This document shows positions 9,787 through 18,572 of a DNA stretch of 38,052 nt, in pieces. The notes under the pieces are model-generated. The model made no database searches, was not told the origin of the DNA, and was given only the letters and a program-made list of their open reading frames with translations. This DNA comes from Bacteroidota bacterium (GTDB lineage: Bacteria; Bacteroidota; Bacteroidia; Bacteroidales; GCA-2748055): NCBI GenBank assembly GCA_030637895.1, contig DAOWFP010000066.1:1-38052 (forward strand). The letters run 5' to 3'. Both the position numbers and the translations under genes were made by a program. Within the stretch, counting starts at the first letter, position 1; every line of letters starts with the position of its first letter.

Positions 9787-9909
9787 TATCCCTTTCATTA
9801 CCCCAATCCTTGTTGGGATTCTTCCCTAAGCTGATCCTCATCCCCGTTCAGTCCTCCATAGGTTGAAATATCAGAGAAGGGCGTTTCTGACAACACTCTA
9901 TGATGGTAC

Positions 9910-12645
9910 TTACGAATTCAGCTTCAATGAGGTCGTAGAATAGAACTTATATTTACCTGAACCAATTTCTATTTCTGCCTGGCCATTCTCAAAACCACGC
10001 AATTGAATTTCCTTGCTATCCAGTATGGAAATACCGCTCTCAGTAATATCAGTTTTGGAGCTTGCCGGAATAAAAACAGTGGCTGATGTATTTTCCGGAA
10101 TATCAACTTCAAGGATAAAGCTTTCTTCGGTTTTCTCCCAGCTAACTTCAATCTTACCATAGGGAGAAATATGATAACCTAAGGCCCACTGCAGCGAATC
10201 AATTTGGGCGGGTTTAATGATAATATGCTTATAACCCGGGGCTTCCGTGTCGATCTGAATGCCTAATAAACCGCGTTGAAACCAGCCACCAATCCCATTC
10301 AGGCAACCATGAACCCGTGAATTGACCGGCTCCCAGTACTCGGGCCAGGTAATCTCACCCCTTGCAATAAACTCCCCATAGCTGGGATAGGTGGTTTGAT
10401 TCATGAGTGTGTGCAAGAGCTCATGCTTCCCTGTTTCGGTCAGGTATTTGGTCAGATAGTAGGTACCGTGAATTCCGGTATCAAAATGGCCATTCTGGTT
10501 TTTATTTATTTCTTCCGCCAACCTTTTCTCTACTTCAGGAATATCTTTCTCAGGCACTATTCCGGCCATCAGTGGCATCACCAGGTGGGTTTGTCTGGTA
10601 TCGATGTAGGTGTAGTTTATAGAATCATAATAGAAGTGGTTAATCGCATCGCTTAATTCCTGTGCTTTGGTCCGGTAAGCAAGGGCATTATCTTCCATTT
10701 TCAGAATATGAGCGATGTTGGCCGCAATTTTCAATACATATACATAGTAACAGTTGTTAAACAAGCTGGCTTCAGCAGTAAAACTTTCCTCATTTCCATG
10801 TGGATTTGCCCAATCCCCAAGGAAAAGCCATCGCTTACCATCCATGTACTCCCAATCGCCTGCGGATACCACATTCAGCAATCCATTTTCATTTATATGT
10901 TCTTCCATATACACGAGCCATTTTTGAGCAGCAAGAAAGGTGCTTTCCAGTATCCGTGTATTGCCATAGCTCAGATATACTTCCCAGGGCAGGGTGAGAA
11001 TAAAACCACTCCATGCAGGACCTCCTCCGCCCCCCAGAGTAGGTGCAGTATGGTTTATGCGCCCGCTTGCATCCTGAATATCCACCCAGTCCTGTGCCCA
11101 TTTTGTGAAGAAGGGGTGTGAAGCATAGGCATCGTTTGCTATATCCAGGCTGCCATGACCGTCGCCTCCGTATCCCAGCCTTTCACGGTGAGGGCAATCC
11201 ACAGACATACCTCCGGTGGATAGACTCTCGTAGGTATAGCAGGTGTTATCGTAAATCTGGTTCAGCAACTCATTTGAACAGTGAAAATCACCAAAGCGTT
11301 CACGGTCATTTGTAACCTGGTATCCAACTATATCATGTAGCTCCGGCTGGTAATCAATACCAGCAATGCTAATATATTCAACCTGGTGATAGGAAAACCT
11401 GTTTCTAAACTTCCCCTCTCCATCATCACCAATTACCAGCACGTTTGTCTGGTTAAATTCCACCGCTCTGTCCGGATAGGAGGAAGCTGAAATGGAGATA
11501 CGCTGTCCCGGCCTTCCCTTCAATGTGGCCTCAATCCAACCTGTGTAGATGGAATCCATGGTAAATTGATACTGTCGCTCTCCCGTTTTCTTCAAGGATA
11601 TAGCCGACCGTTTCTTTACCATCCTGTTGGGTTCCAGAAAATCAGAACTTAGCTTCAATCCACATGCTACCACATCAACCCTGGCCCACTGGCTCTCCTC
11701 AAAATGGTCTAGTGCCCATTCCACATCATGATCCGCATCCACAACCAGGTCTCCACCAAAATCGCTGTTTTGCCATCTACCCAGGTGGTAGGTATTGCTC
11801 GCCGAATAGCTCCACGATTCTCCTGTGGCGATCCAATGCTCCGGACTAATTCGAAATTGAGCCCTGCATAAAGGACTTTTTTCTACATTGAAATCTACTT
11901 TGGGATTAGCATCCGAAAAATCTGCCCATCCTGACGACAACCAGATAACAATGTTGTTCTTGCCTTCCTTCAAGTGTGGAGCAATATCATAACTTGAATA
12001 CAGGACCCTGTTTCTAAGATCTGAAACCGAGGGGCTAAGCACAGCATCGCTTACCTTCTTGCCATTCACATATAGTTCGTGAAATCCAAGGGATGCGACA
12101 AAGGCAGGGGCAAAAAGGGGTGTTCTATCCAGATCAAAATCATATTTAAAGTAGGGACAATTGCTTGAATCAATGTCCGGACCATAAATCCATTCTCCAA
12201 GCCACTCATTTTCATCCAGGATTCCCGTCTCGAAAGATGCCCATTTGCTGAATTTACTTTTGCTTCCCTTATTATCTTCAATTTGAATTCTCCAATAGTA
12301 TTTCCTTGCCGATTGGAGGGGCTCGCCTTCATACCTGATATTTACAGAATTCCCGGAAGGTATTTTACCTGAATTCCAAATGGGCCAGCTAGCATCCTCA
12401 GGTATTCTTTCAGATTCATATACCAGTATTCTGTACGAGGACTGAGCAACATTCCGTCTGCCAGGAGCATCAATTTCCCAGCTCAGGTAAGGACGTGAAT
12501 GTTCAACACCCCTGGGATTGGATAAAAACTCACACTTAAGCTTCCTTGCGATCAGGTCATAGGACAGATCTTTCTTATCCTGACAGGCCGTAAGGAGGAT
12601 AAGAGTCCCTATCATCAAAACAAGATTTACTGACCTATTTATCAT
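9910..12645 (-). CDS. GH78 alpha-L-rhamnosidase, lipoprotein
   Basis: This 911-residue enzyme cleaves terminal alpha-L-rhamnose by inversion. The N-terminus is a lipoprotein signal with lipobox LLTAC (Cys21). An Ig-like domain (about 32-140) precedes the rhamnosidase N-domain (about 150-330, with FHELYVNGKKVSD and the LSSGW loop) and a beta-sandwich (about 345-440). The (alpha/alpha)6 catalytic domain spans about 450-790, and a C-terminal beta domain follows from about 795. The GH78 acid region is DCPHRERLGYGGDGH (483-497, Glu488), and the base region ITWPEYWEP (765-773) corresponds to the usual TxWExW, with Glu769 as candidate base. It is flanked by spacers of 176 bp upstream and 248 bp downstream and has its own regulon promoter, so it is probably a separate transcription unit. 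Family assignment is secure; the glycan is inferred. Confidence 0.94.
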   Translation of the reverse strand: MINRSVNLVLMIGTLILLTACQDKKDLSYDLIARKLKCEFLSNPRGVEHSRPYLSWEIDAPGRRNVAQSSYRILVYESERIPEDASWPIWNSGKIPSGNSVNIRYEGEPLQSARKYYWRIQIEDNKGSKSKFSKWASFETGILDENEWLGEWIYGPDIDSSNCPYFKYDFDLDRTPLFAPAFVASLGFHELYVNGKKVSDAVLSPSVSDLRNRVLYSSYDIAPHLKEGKNNIVIWLSSGWADFSDANPKVDFNVEKSPLCRAQFRISPEHWIATGESWSYSASNTYHLGRWQNSDFGGDLVVDADHDVEWALDHFEESQWARVDVVACGLKLSSDFLEPNRMVKKRSAISLKKTGERQYQFTMDSIYTGWIEATLKGRPGQRISISASSYPDRAVEFNQTNVLVIGDDGEGKFRNRFSYHQVEYISIAGIDYQPELHDIVGYQVTNDRERFGDFHCSNELLNQIYDNTCYTYESLSTGGMSVDCPHRERLGYGGDGHGSLDIANDAYASHPFFTKWAQDWVDIQDASGRINHTAPTLGGGGGPAWSGFILTLPWEVYLSYGNTRILESTFLAAQKWLVYMEEHINENGLLNVVSAGDWEYMDGKRWLFLGDWANPHGNEESFTAEASLFNNCYYVYVLKIAANIAHILKMEDNALAYRTKAQELSDAINHFYYDSINYTYIDTRQTHLVMPLMAGIVPEKDIPEVEKRLAEEINKNQNGHFDTGIHGTYYLTKYLTETGKHELLHTLMNQTTYPSYGEFIARGEITWPEYWEPVNSRVHGCLNGIGGWFQRGLLGIQIDTEAPGYKHIIIKPAQIDSLQWALGYHISPYGKIEVSWEKTEESFILEVDIPENTSATVFIPASSKTDITESGISILDSKEIQLRGFENGQAEIEIGSGKYKFYSTTSLKLNS

Positions 12646-12750
12646 GCCTGTGAATTAGATTTACCGGACATTTACAAGAAACTCCATGGAAGATAGAAAC
12701 AGATAGTTTTTTGGGTTAATTCTCATCCTCTGTTAAGCCTGTTGGCTATC

Positions 12751-12806
12751 CTAATATAGGATCCCGGGAATAGCAAAACATTAAAGTCGCATTAATAAAA
12801 GATTAA
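12751..12806 (-). promoter_or_regulatory. Regulon promoter/operator upstream of GH78
   Basis: Three TTAA repeats lie on the minus strand at 12806-12803, 12795-12792 and 12784-12781, with perfect 11-bp period. The -7-like box TATATTAG starts at 12758, exactly 26 bp after the start of the last TTAA. The box sits inside an inverted repeat (ATCCTA-ATA-TAGGAT, 12748-12762) next to the palindrome TCCCGGGA (12762-12769). Predicted transcription from about 12744 gives a 5' leader near 100 nt. That leader could encode only a 21-residue peptide (MRINPKN...), for which I see no support. Same layout as four other sites. Confidence 0.68.
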
Positions 12807-12821
12807 AGCTTCAATAATAGC

Positions 12822-15230
12822 TTAAAGGTGCTTTGTCCAGATCTCTTTGATGGTTTCCTCCTGGGAATAACCAGTGGGGCATTCCTCACTTTTTGTATTC
12901 GCATGGTAGTTGCCATTTGTTTCGTTGGGACAGGATATCATGCGACTCACCGGCATTTGCAGATGTCCGTTGGGATCGGTTTCTTTTAACCAGTTAAAGG
13001 CATATTTCAACCAATCGTTCCTGTATTCCTCTGGCTGCTGAGCATACCAGGAGATCTCATCCCAGCCCCAAACAAAGATGGAGGTGGTGTCTGCTTCATT
13101 GGGTGGAGTCTTTCGTCCGTAGTTATCAAACTCAACCAGGTAAGGAAGGCTTTTACAGCTCCAGCCACTGGGTGAGATACATCCTTTACTTTTTTTGAAA
13201 AGCCCATCCAGGTAGTTCACCTCCAGCTTACTTTCATAGGGTTTCTCAGGAATTTCTTTGATGCGCATGGGAAAGGAGTTAAAATCGATCAGGCTTACAC
13301 CGTCCTTTACCATATCTCCCCTGGGCACATGGGCATCAAGCAGGACCCAATTCCTGCGGGCATGCTTCCCTGCATACTCCCGGATCTTTGTCAAAAGTCC
13401 GGCCCAATCTTTCCGTTCCGGATCATTCATTCCAATGAGCTCCACCTGTCCCAGATGAAAAGCTTCACAGCCCAGATCCATGTACGATCCTGCCAGGTAG
13501 TAGAACCAGAGTCGCGATTCCACTTTACTGATATCAGGCACGCTGCTTCCCTCCCGCCAGTGATTCACATAAATACCCTTGTCATTCAGCATGGCTTCAT
13601 AGGAGAAATTTCTTTGCTCATCAGGCAATCCAAAATCTTCAAATACCCAATGTGGTATTTTCACCTCATTCACTTCTTCGGTCACAATTTCAAATAAACA
13701 GCCCTGGAAAATTATTTCCGGATCAAATGCATGGAGGGTATCCATCAGGGATTTTGCATCGCTCCAGAAATCAGGATCATTTAAACGACTTTCGCCTCCC
13801 CAACGATAGAGGGCCCGCCCGATAAATTTGGCACCGATATTCTTTATTAATCGGATATCGTCGGAATGAAAGGGATAGGTACGTCGGCCTTCGGGATGAT
13901 GTGGTACCAGGAAAAAGGCCATGGTGACTGAGCGGTCCAGGTAGTTTTCCAACACCTCTCGTGATATCCCATCTTTATCAAAATTGAATGACCTGGACCC
14001 TCCAAATGTCCTGTTATATAGATTCTCCTCTTTATCAAAGCAGCCTGCCATTTGAATAACAGCCTGATCATTCTCAATGCTTATGGGAGAATCGGAAACA
14101 TAATTTCTCATGCGGCTTCCCCATATGGATACAGTTAATTTCTTATCTCCTCTTACCAGCAGGAAATCCCATGACATATTTTCAGGGACCGTGGTAAGTG
14201 CTCCATTCCCCCCCGAAAATGCTTCCACATTGCTCAGAGAAGTATGCCCCTCTCCTTCGATAATGATGGGATGTATATTTTCAACGCTCTCGCCGGTATT
14301 GGCGATAATGGAGCCCTGTGCAATCTGCCAGTTACGGTTCTTTGTGTTGTTGCCTCGTTTTAAAATGCCAACAGCCACACAGTCGAAGTTGAAATTGGTA
14401 AGTTGCCCGTAGGATTCTCCATCCAGCAGAATCCCTCCATAAGTGCCAAAGGTGAAGAGATCAATCAGCTGTGCATTATCGGTATGATTTATGGTAAAGG
14501 TAAAGGTCTTTTTTGCGATGACGGCATCCACCACTTCCCTGCTGAACTGCCCTCCAATAAAACGCTGTATGGCAGGATTCACATGACAATGCAAGATGCG
14601 TGGAACATCATAACAGTAATTTATCCGGATAAACTCACCACTGAGGGGGTATCCGTAGCAGTGTTCAAAGGTCATTAGCTCGCAGGCAAATTTTCGCTGC
14701 GCATTAAAATCAAAGGCCAGGTATTCACCGTAAAAGGTAAGGCATGAAAGGTAGACACCCTGAGATCTGCTGGTTTCCGAAACCTTTATGGTGGCCGGAT
14801 ATGGAATAATGGCCGTCGGATCATCAATGGTTTGCTCGGGATACCAGAACTGGATCCCCTTTATCTGTGTACCCGACTCTACGGTAATGAAGGCATTCTC
14901 CTGATCGGTAATGGCAAAAACACTTCCCACCGGCTGCTTTTTGGTTGAATGGGCCGTCCCCCGCGGAGTTGGTCCATGCACCCCGATCAGTGAAACATTT
15001 TTCTTCAAAATGATTCCGCCGTCCACTGCATAGGGTTCTTCTGAGGGTTCTACCAGGAGAGCCGAACCGGTAGCAGAGGCCCAGTCAATGGCTTTTTGAA
15101 GGTTGAGCTTATTTTTGGCGGAACTGTTCCCCGGCTTTACACCAAATTTTTGAATACTTGGTATCTCGGATGCTACGGCCAGATTTATACTGAGGACCAG
15201 CAGCAAAGATATGATTGCAATCCTTTTCAT
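12822..15230 (-). CDS. Secreted two-domain protein: pectate-lyase-like beta-helix plus putative TIM-barrel glycosidase
   Basis: The 802-residue product begins with a signal peptide (about 1-21, ending AVAS). Residues about 25-420 resemble the pectate-lyase-3/right-handed beta-helix superfamily: IQKFGVKPGN.., then NLQKAIDWA, GGIILKKNVSLIGVHG and repeated short beta strands. From about 430 a different, alpha/beta domain begins (HPEGRRTYPFHSDDIRLI). It has barrel-like segments ending in acidic residues, such as FQGCLFEIVTEE (Glu514) and HLGQVELIG (Glu597), and ends in Trp-rich loops. I do not recognise this C-terminal domain as a named GH family. It could be a retaining glycosidase acting with the rhamnosidase and mannosidases, with the helix as binding or second catalytic module. 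It lies 9 bp after the metallophosphoesterase gene and is probably last in the transporter operon. Confidence 0.7.
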   Translation of the reverse strand: MKRIAIISLLLVLSINLAVASEIPSIQKFGVKPGNSSAKNKLNLQKAIDWASATGSALLVEPSEEPYAVDGGIILKKNVSLIGVHGPTPRGTAHSTKKQPVGSVFAITDQENAFITVESGTQIKGIQFWYPEQTIDDPTAIIPYPATIKVSETSRSQGVYLSCLTFYGEYLAFDFNAQRKFACELMTFEHCYGYPLSGEFIRINYCYDVPRILHCHVNPAIQRFIGGQFSREVVDAVIAKKTFTFTINHTDNAQLIDLFTFGTYGGILLDGESYGQLTNFNFDCVAVGILKRGNNTKNRNWQIAQGSIIANTGESVENIHPIIIEGEGHTSLSNVEAFSGGNGALTTVPENMSWDFLLVRGDKKLTVSIWGSRMRNYVSDSPISIENDQAVIQMAGCFDKEENLYNRTFGGSRSFNFDKDGISREVLENYLDRSVTMAFFLVPHHPEGRRTYPFHSDDIRLIKNIGAKFIGRALYRWGGESRLNDPDFWSDAKSLMDTLHAFDPEIIFQGCLFEIVTEEVNEVKIPHWVFEDFGLPDEQRNFSYEAMLNDKGIYVNHWREGSSVPDISKVESRLWFYYLAGSYMDLGCEAFHLGQVELIGMNDPERKDWAGLLTKIREYAGKHARRNWVLLDAHVPRGDMVKDGVSLIDFNSFPMRIKEIPEKPYESKLEVNYLDGLFKKSKGCISPSGWSCKSLPYLVEFDNYGRKTPPNEADTTSIFVWGWDEISWYAQQPEEYRNDWLKYAFNWLKETDPNGHLQMPVSRMISCPNETNGNYHANTKSEECPTGYSQEETIKEIWTKHL

Positions 15231-15239
15231 TTTTTTGTA

Positions 15240-16328
15240 TTAAGGTTCTAACAACTTTGATAAGTCCACCGAATCGTAGGGTTTTTCTCCGAATCCCGCA
15301 TAATACTCCAGGAGAATCCTTTCGCCTGTTTCATCTATTTTAATCACAGCATATCCGGGTAAATCGGTCTGTTTAAAATAGCTTACATGCTTCGCCTCTT
15401 CAGCCAACATGGCCTTTCTAGCCTCCAGAGTTTCGGGCTGCCACCCGCTCATGTTTTCCGCAAGCGATGGGCCATATTCCGTAATCACTTTTGCAGGCTC
15501 CTGGTAATCTCTTTCTTTGATCACACTGATTACCATAAGTTGTACCACTGGCCCGTAGGGAGTTTCCCGCCGCACAAGCGAATAACGATGCAGGTGGCCG
15601 CATAAGACTATCGCTTTGTGACTGGCAATGACTTTAAGAAGCTCATCCCGCTTTTCAGTATCCCGCCTCAGGGTGTGCCAGCACCTTTCTGTAACCGGGA
15701 TTACAGGTTCATGGATAGCCACGAATTTATACTTCGCATCCGACCCTGAAAGTTCCTGCTCAAGGAAAGAGATCATATCTGTCTCTTTATCCCAGGGATC
15801 CAAACAGGTGATCTGAACATTGTTGTAGCAGTAGGAATAACTGGCACGCTTGATATCCGGATTTCCGGTCTGTTTTCTGATCATGGGAACATAGTGTTCC
15901 TGAAAGGCTTCATGTGCTCCGGGCCCTGTTATATCGTGATTTCCCTTGGTCAGGATCCAGGGTGCGGGCATTCTGGCAGCTTCAATGGCTTCCATGGTAT
16001 TGGATGCCATCTGATGGGCTTTTACATCATTACCGGCAAGACCTTCCGACAGATCTCCCAGTTGAATGATCGCTTTTACTGGTGGATCGGTATGTTCAGC
16101 TCTCTTTTTGAGAACCGACATAAAATCGGTCCAGTTCTCCCTGGTGTAAACGGTGTATTCTTCCGTCACCTGGCGCAAGTCACCCGGCTTCTGCTTAAGC
16201 CAGTCCATATCATGATCATCCAGAAGATCATAATGCAAATCCCCAAGCACGATGAAACTGCTGCTCTGGTCCTCTGAGCAATTACTTAGTAAAACCAGCA
16301 GTGAAGCCAGCAACAAAAATCTTTTCAT
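15240..16328 (-). CDS. Lipoprotein calcineurin-like metallophosphoesterase
   Basis: The product has 362 residues. The start at 16328 (ATG) is chosen over an upstream TTG at 16343 because it opens directly into a signal sequence MKRFLLLASLLVLLSNC, with Cys17 as likely lipidation site (Asn at -1 is unusual). All core metal motifs are present: GDLHYD (29-34), GDLSEG (91-96), GNHDITG (129-135), AIHEP (His206) and GHLHR (244-248). Unlike the phosphoesterase at 4214-5785, the first motif keeps Asp-x-His, so it should bind two metals. It lies 17 bp after the Gfo/Idh gene and 9 bp before the beta-helix gene, within the transporter operon. It may dephosphorylate sugars or glycan fragments in the periplasm; this role is inferred from neighbours. 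Confidence 0.88.
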   Translation of the reverse strand: MKRFLLLASLLVLLSNCSEDQSSSFIVLGDLHYDLLDDHDMDWLKQKPGDLRQVTEEYTVYTRENWTDFMSVLKKRAEHTDPPVKAIIQLGDLSEGLAGNDVKAHQMASNTMEAIEAARMPAPWILTKGNHDITGPGAHEAFQEHYVPMIRKQTGNPDIKRASYSYCYNNVQITCLDPWDKETDMISFLEQELSGSDAKYKFVAIHEPVIPVTERCWHTLRRDTEKRDELLKVIASHKAIVLCGHLHRYSLVRRETPYGPVVQLMVISVIKERDYQEPAKVITEYGPSLAENMSGWQPETLEARKAMLAEEAKHVSYFKQTDLPGYAVIKIDETGERILLEYYAGFGEKPYDSVDLSKLLEP

Positions 16329-16345
16329 TACAATAAGATTCAACT

Positions 16346-17437
16346 TTACCTGCTTAATTTAACCGGCATCCCGGTTTCGCTGCTTTGACGTGCAGCCTCC
16401 AGGATCTCTACTACAGTAAGGTTTATTTCCAAAGAGGATAAATCGGTAGGAGCAACCTTGATATCTCCTTTGACCGCTGCCGCAAAAAAGGCAAAAGGAT
16501 CCGTAAATGGAGCCGCTGATACCGGCACTTTCTTAAGTTCCTCACCTGTTTTTTCGTCCAGGCGGAACCTGATGGTTTCTGCATCATCTATAAATACATA
16601 TCCGGAATTTCCATAGATATGCATGTCTTTCCGGTTGAAGGGCCAGTTCCATGAGGCATGAATAACTCCCTCCATGTCCGGATAGGAAAGAACGATGGTA
16701 GCATCATCATCCACATGGGGATAGACATCTGGCTTATACTGCTTTAATTCAGCATATACAGTGAGGGGCTTTTCCCCTTTGAGCATCCAGGTGATCAGGT
16801 CAGCGCCATAACATCCAAAGTCGATCACAGCCCCACCTCCATTTAACACAGGATCGGTCAGCCACTCTAAAAATTCAGGATTCACACCAATTTCTTTGGG
16901 ACCTTTATGGCCGTCGTAGACAATAACCTTTCTTAATTCCCCGAGCTCTCCATTTCTTACCATGTCATATCCCACATAATTAGAAGGATACCAGGTGGTT
17001 TCATAGTTGGTCAAAACCTGAATTCCATGCTCCTCTGAAAGCTTTTTCATGATCCCTGCATGTTCAGTAGATACGGCCAGGGGTTTTTCAACCATCACAT
17101 CAATGCCTCGTTTGGCACAGGCTTGCACCACCTCTAAATGATCGAAGATTGAAGTAAAAGTGATAACCCCATCAGGCCTGGTCTTCTCCAGCATCTCTTC
17201 CAGTGACTCATAAATCAGATTCTTGTCAAGGTGATAAGCCTCAGCATATCGATCTGAAAGATCGGTATTGCTTTCTGCGATTCCCACAATTTGAATATCT
17301 TCCCGATCCAGGTTTCTAAGTAAAGGGATCACATGCGAATGAGACAATCCCGCAACCCCAATTCTTACAGGCTCCTGGCCGGATATGGGATTCATTAGAA
17401 CTCCCATGCACAGAATAAAAAGAGTGGTAATTCTCAT
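16346..17437 (-). CDS. Exported Gfo/Idh/MocA-family oxidoreductase
   Basis: The 363-residue product carries a Sec-type signal (MRITTLFILCMGVLMNPISGQ) followed at once by the Rossmann strand VRIGVAGLSHSH. The dinucleotide loop is GVAGLSHSH rather than the usual GxGxxG. The family's catalytic lysine motif is VEKPLAVSTEH (Lys118), and GGGAVIDFGCYGADLITWML matches the helix bearing active-site residues. Gfo/Idh proteins oxidise or reduce sugar hydroxyls with tightly bound or free NAD(P). An exported copy would need to carry its cofactor out, as in glucose-fructose oxidoreductase, although Sec export makes that harder than Tat. It lies between the ROK kinase (28 bp upstream) and the metallophosphoesterase (17 bp downstream). 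Substrate is unknown; a sugar released by the locus is likely. Confidence 0.87.
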   Translation of the reverse strand: MRITTLFILCMGVLMNPISGQEPVRIGVAGLSHSHVIPLLRNLDREDIQIVGIAESNTDLSDRYAEAYHLDKNLIYESLEEMLEKTRPDGVITFTSIFDHLEVVQACAKRGIDVMVEKPLAVSTEHAGIMKKLSEEHGIQVLTNYETTWYPSNYVGYDMVRNGELGELRKVIVYDGHKGPKEIGVNPEFLEWLTDPVLNGGGAVIDFGCYGADLITWMLKGEKPLTVYAELKQYKPDVYPHVDDDATIVLSYPDMEGVIHASWNWPFNRKDMHIYGNSGYVFIDDAETIRFRLDEKTGEELKKVPVSAAPFTDPFAFFAAAVKGDIKVAPTDLSSLEINLTVVEILEAARQSSETGMPVKLSR

Positions 17438-17465
17438 AGCAAACCGTAAAGTTTGGCATTAGGTA

Positions 17466-18569
17466 TCAGGTACTAATCTGCTGCAGTGCATAGGCATAAG
17501 CACCCAGCGCTATAGACTCACTGGCTCCCCTTGTGCTGGTGGCGATGGCCAGCCTGGGTACCGGATCATAGGATATGGTTTTGTCAGTTCCCGGAATAGG
17601 AAGGGTTTTGGAATAATCCCTGAAAAAATCCTTCCGCTCCTCTTCATTGTCCAGGTTAAATACCTTCTGTACCAATCTGGGTAGTTCATCTGCATTGGAG
17701 GGACGAAACTTGTAGTTCAACTCCTCCATCACGGCTGGCATATAAAGATCCCTTGCGCCGGTAATCCCTCCACCGATCACAGCGATTCCATCAGAAAGAG
17801 TCAGGATATTGGCTACCGTATCACCCAGGGCACGTCCTGTGGCTTCATATGCTTTCAAAGCTGCTTCTCTGTTCCCCTCCTTCTCTCCTCTGGCTATCTC
17901 ATATATATCCTTGGGTTCCAGTTCGTTGGGATATTTAATACCAGCCTCTTCGGCGTAAAACCTTTGAACAGACCGAATGCTCACCGCATCTTCAGCATTG
18001 ATGGTAGGGTGATGCCTGTTGCTGAAAAGCCACACTTCTGCAGCAGTTACATTATCACCGGTGATCAGCTGACCGTTCGAAACAAAGCCACCACCAAAAC
18101 CGGTACCCAGTGTAAAGCCAAAGAGGTTCTTGTATCTTTTTGGACTTCCTGAGGCCTCAAGTTGGCTGTTGATCTCGGGTAAAATCCCTCCAAGAGCCTC
18201 TCCATAGGCAAAGAGGTCGCCATCATTGTTTATATATACCGGCAATCCAAACTCCTCTTCCAGGATGCTTTTCAGCGGCACACCTCCCTGAAAAGCAGGA
18301 AGATTGTTGGAATTATCTATGATCCCGTTGGCATAGTCTGCCGGCCCCGGAAAGGCAAAACTAATTGCCACGGGGATCTCCTCTATGGATTGAATAACCT
18401 CACTAAAGCCCTCCTTCATGGTGGCCAGGCATCTTTCCAGGTGATCTGCATTGGAATCCTTTCTGATCCCGCCTGTGATGGCTTTGCCGCTTTTGAATGC
18501 ATTAAATACGAAATTAGTTCCACCTGCATCCAGGGTCAACACCACCCGTTCATCATTATAAATATTCAT
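17466..18569 (-). CDS. ROK-family sugar kinase (cytoplasmic)
   Basis: This 367-residue protein is an ASKHA-fold ROK kinase that would phosphorylate an imported monosaccharide. The ATP phosphate-1 loop is TLDAGGTNF (12-20), the sugar/catalytic loop YINNDGDLFAYGEAL (112-126, Asp116 as base), and the phosphate-2 loop FTLGTGFGGGFV (152-163). The Cys-rich zinc motif typical of many ROK kinases and repressors is absent, and there is no N-terminal helix-turn-helix, so it is an enzyme and not a NagC/XylR-type regulator. It lies 3 bp after the transporter gene, so transport and phosphorylation are almost certainly coupled. Glucose, mannose or fructose are possible substrates; the sequence does not decide. 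Confidence 0.9.
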   Translation of the reverse strand: MNIYNDERVVLTLDAGGTNFVFNAFKSGKAITGGIRKDSNADHLERCLATMKEGFSEVIQSIEEIPVAISFAFPGPADYANGIIDNSNNLPAFQGGVPLKSILEEEFGLPVYINNDGDLFAYGEALGGILPEINSQLEASGSPKRYKNLFGFTLGTGFGGGFVSNGQLITGDNVTAAEVWLFSNRHHPTINAEDAVSIRSVQRFYAEEAGIKYPNELEPKDIYEIARGEKEGNREAALKAYEATGRALGDTVANILTLSDGIAVIGGGITGARDLYMPAVMEELNYKFRPSNADELPRLVQKVFNLDNEEERKDFFRDYSKTLPIPGTDKTISYDPVPRLAIATSTRGASESIALGAYAYALQQIST

Positions 18570-18572
18570 CTC

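Noticed and set aside
9680-9841. 53-codon minus-strand frame (MRISLGKNPNKD...) between GH78 and GH92, preceded by GGAGG
   Set aside because: The regulon promoter and operator (9742-9786) lie inside it and its second half is promoter-like AT-rich DNA, so coding is unlikely.
9835-9909. Minus-strand peptide STYGGLNGDEDQ that resembles a glycosidase or SusD motif, as if a decayed gene
   Set aside because: Only a dozen residues look familiar, there is no start, and the frame stops soon after; too little to call a pseudogene.
12806-12826. Hairpin AAGCT/AGCTT after the beta-helix gene as a terminator
   Set aside because: Only 5 bp of stem with a loose T-rich tail; not strong enough to call, and it abuts the operator.
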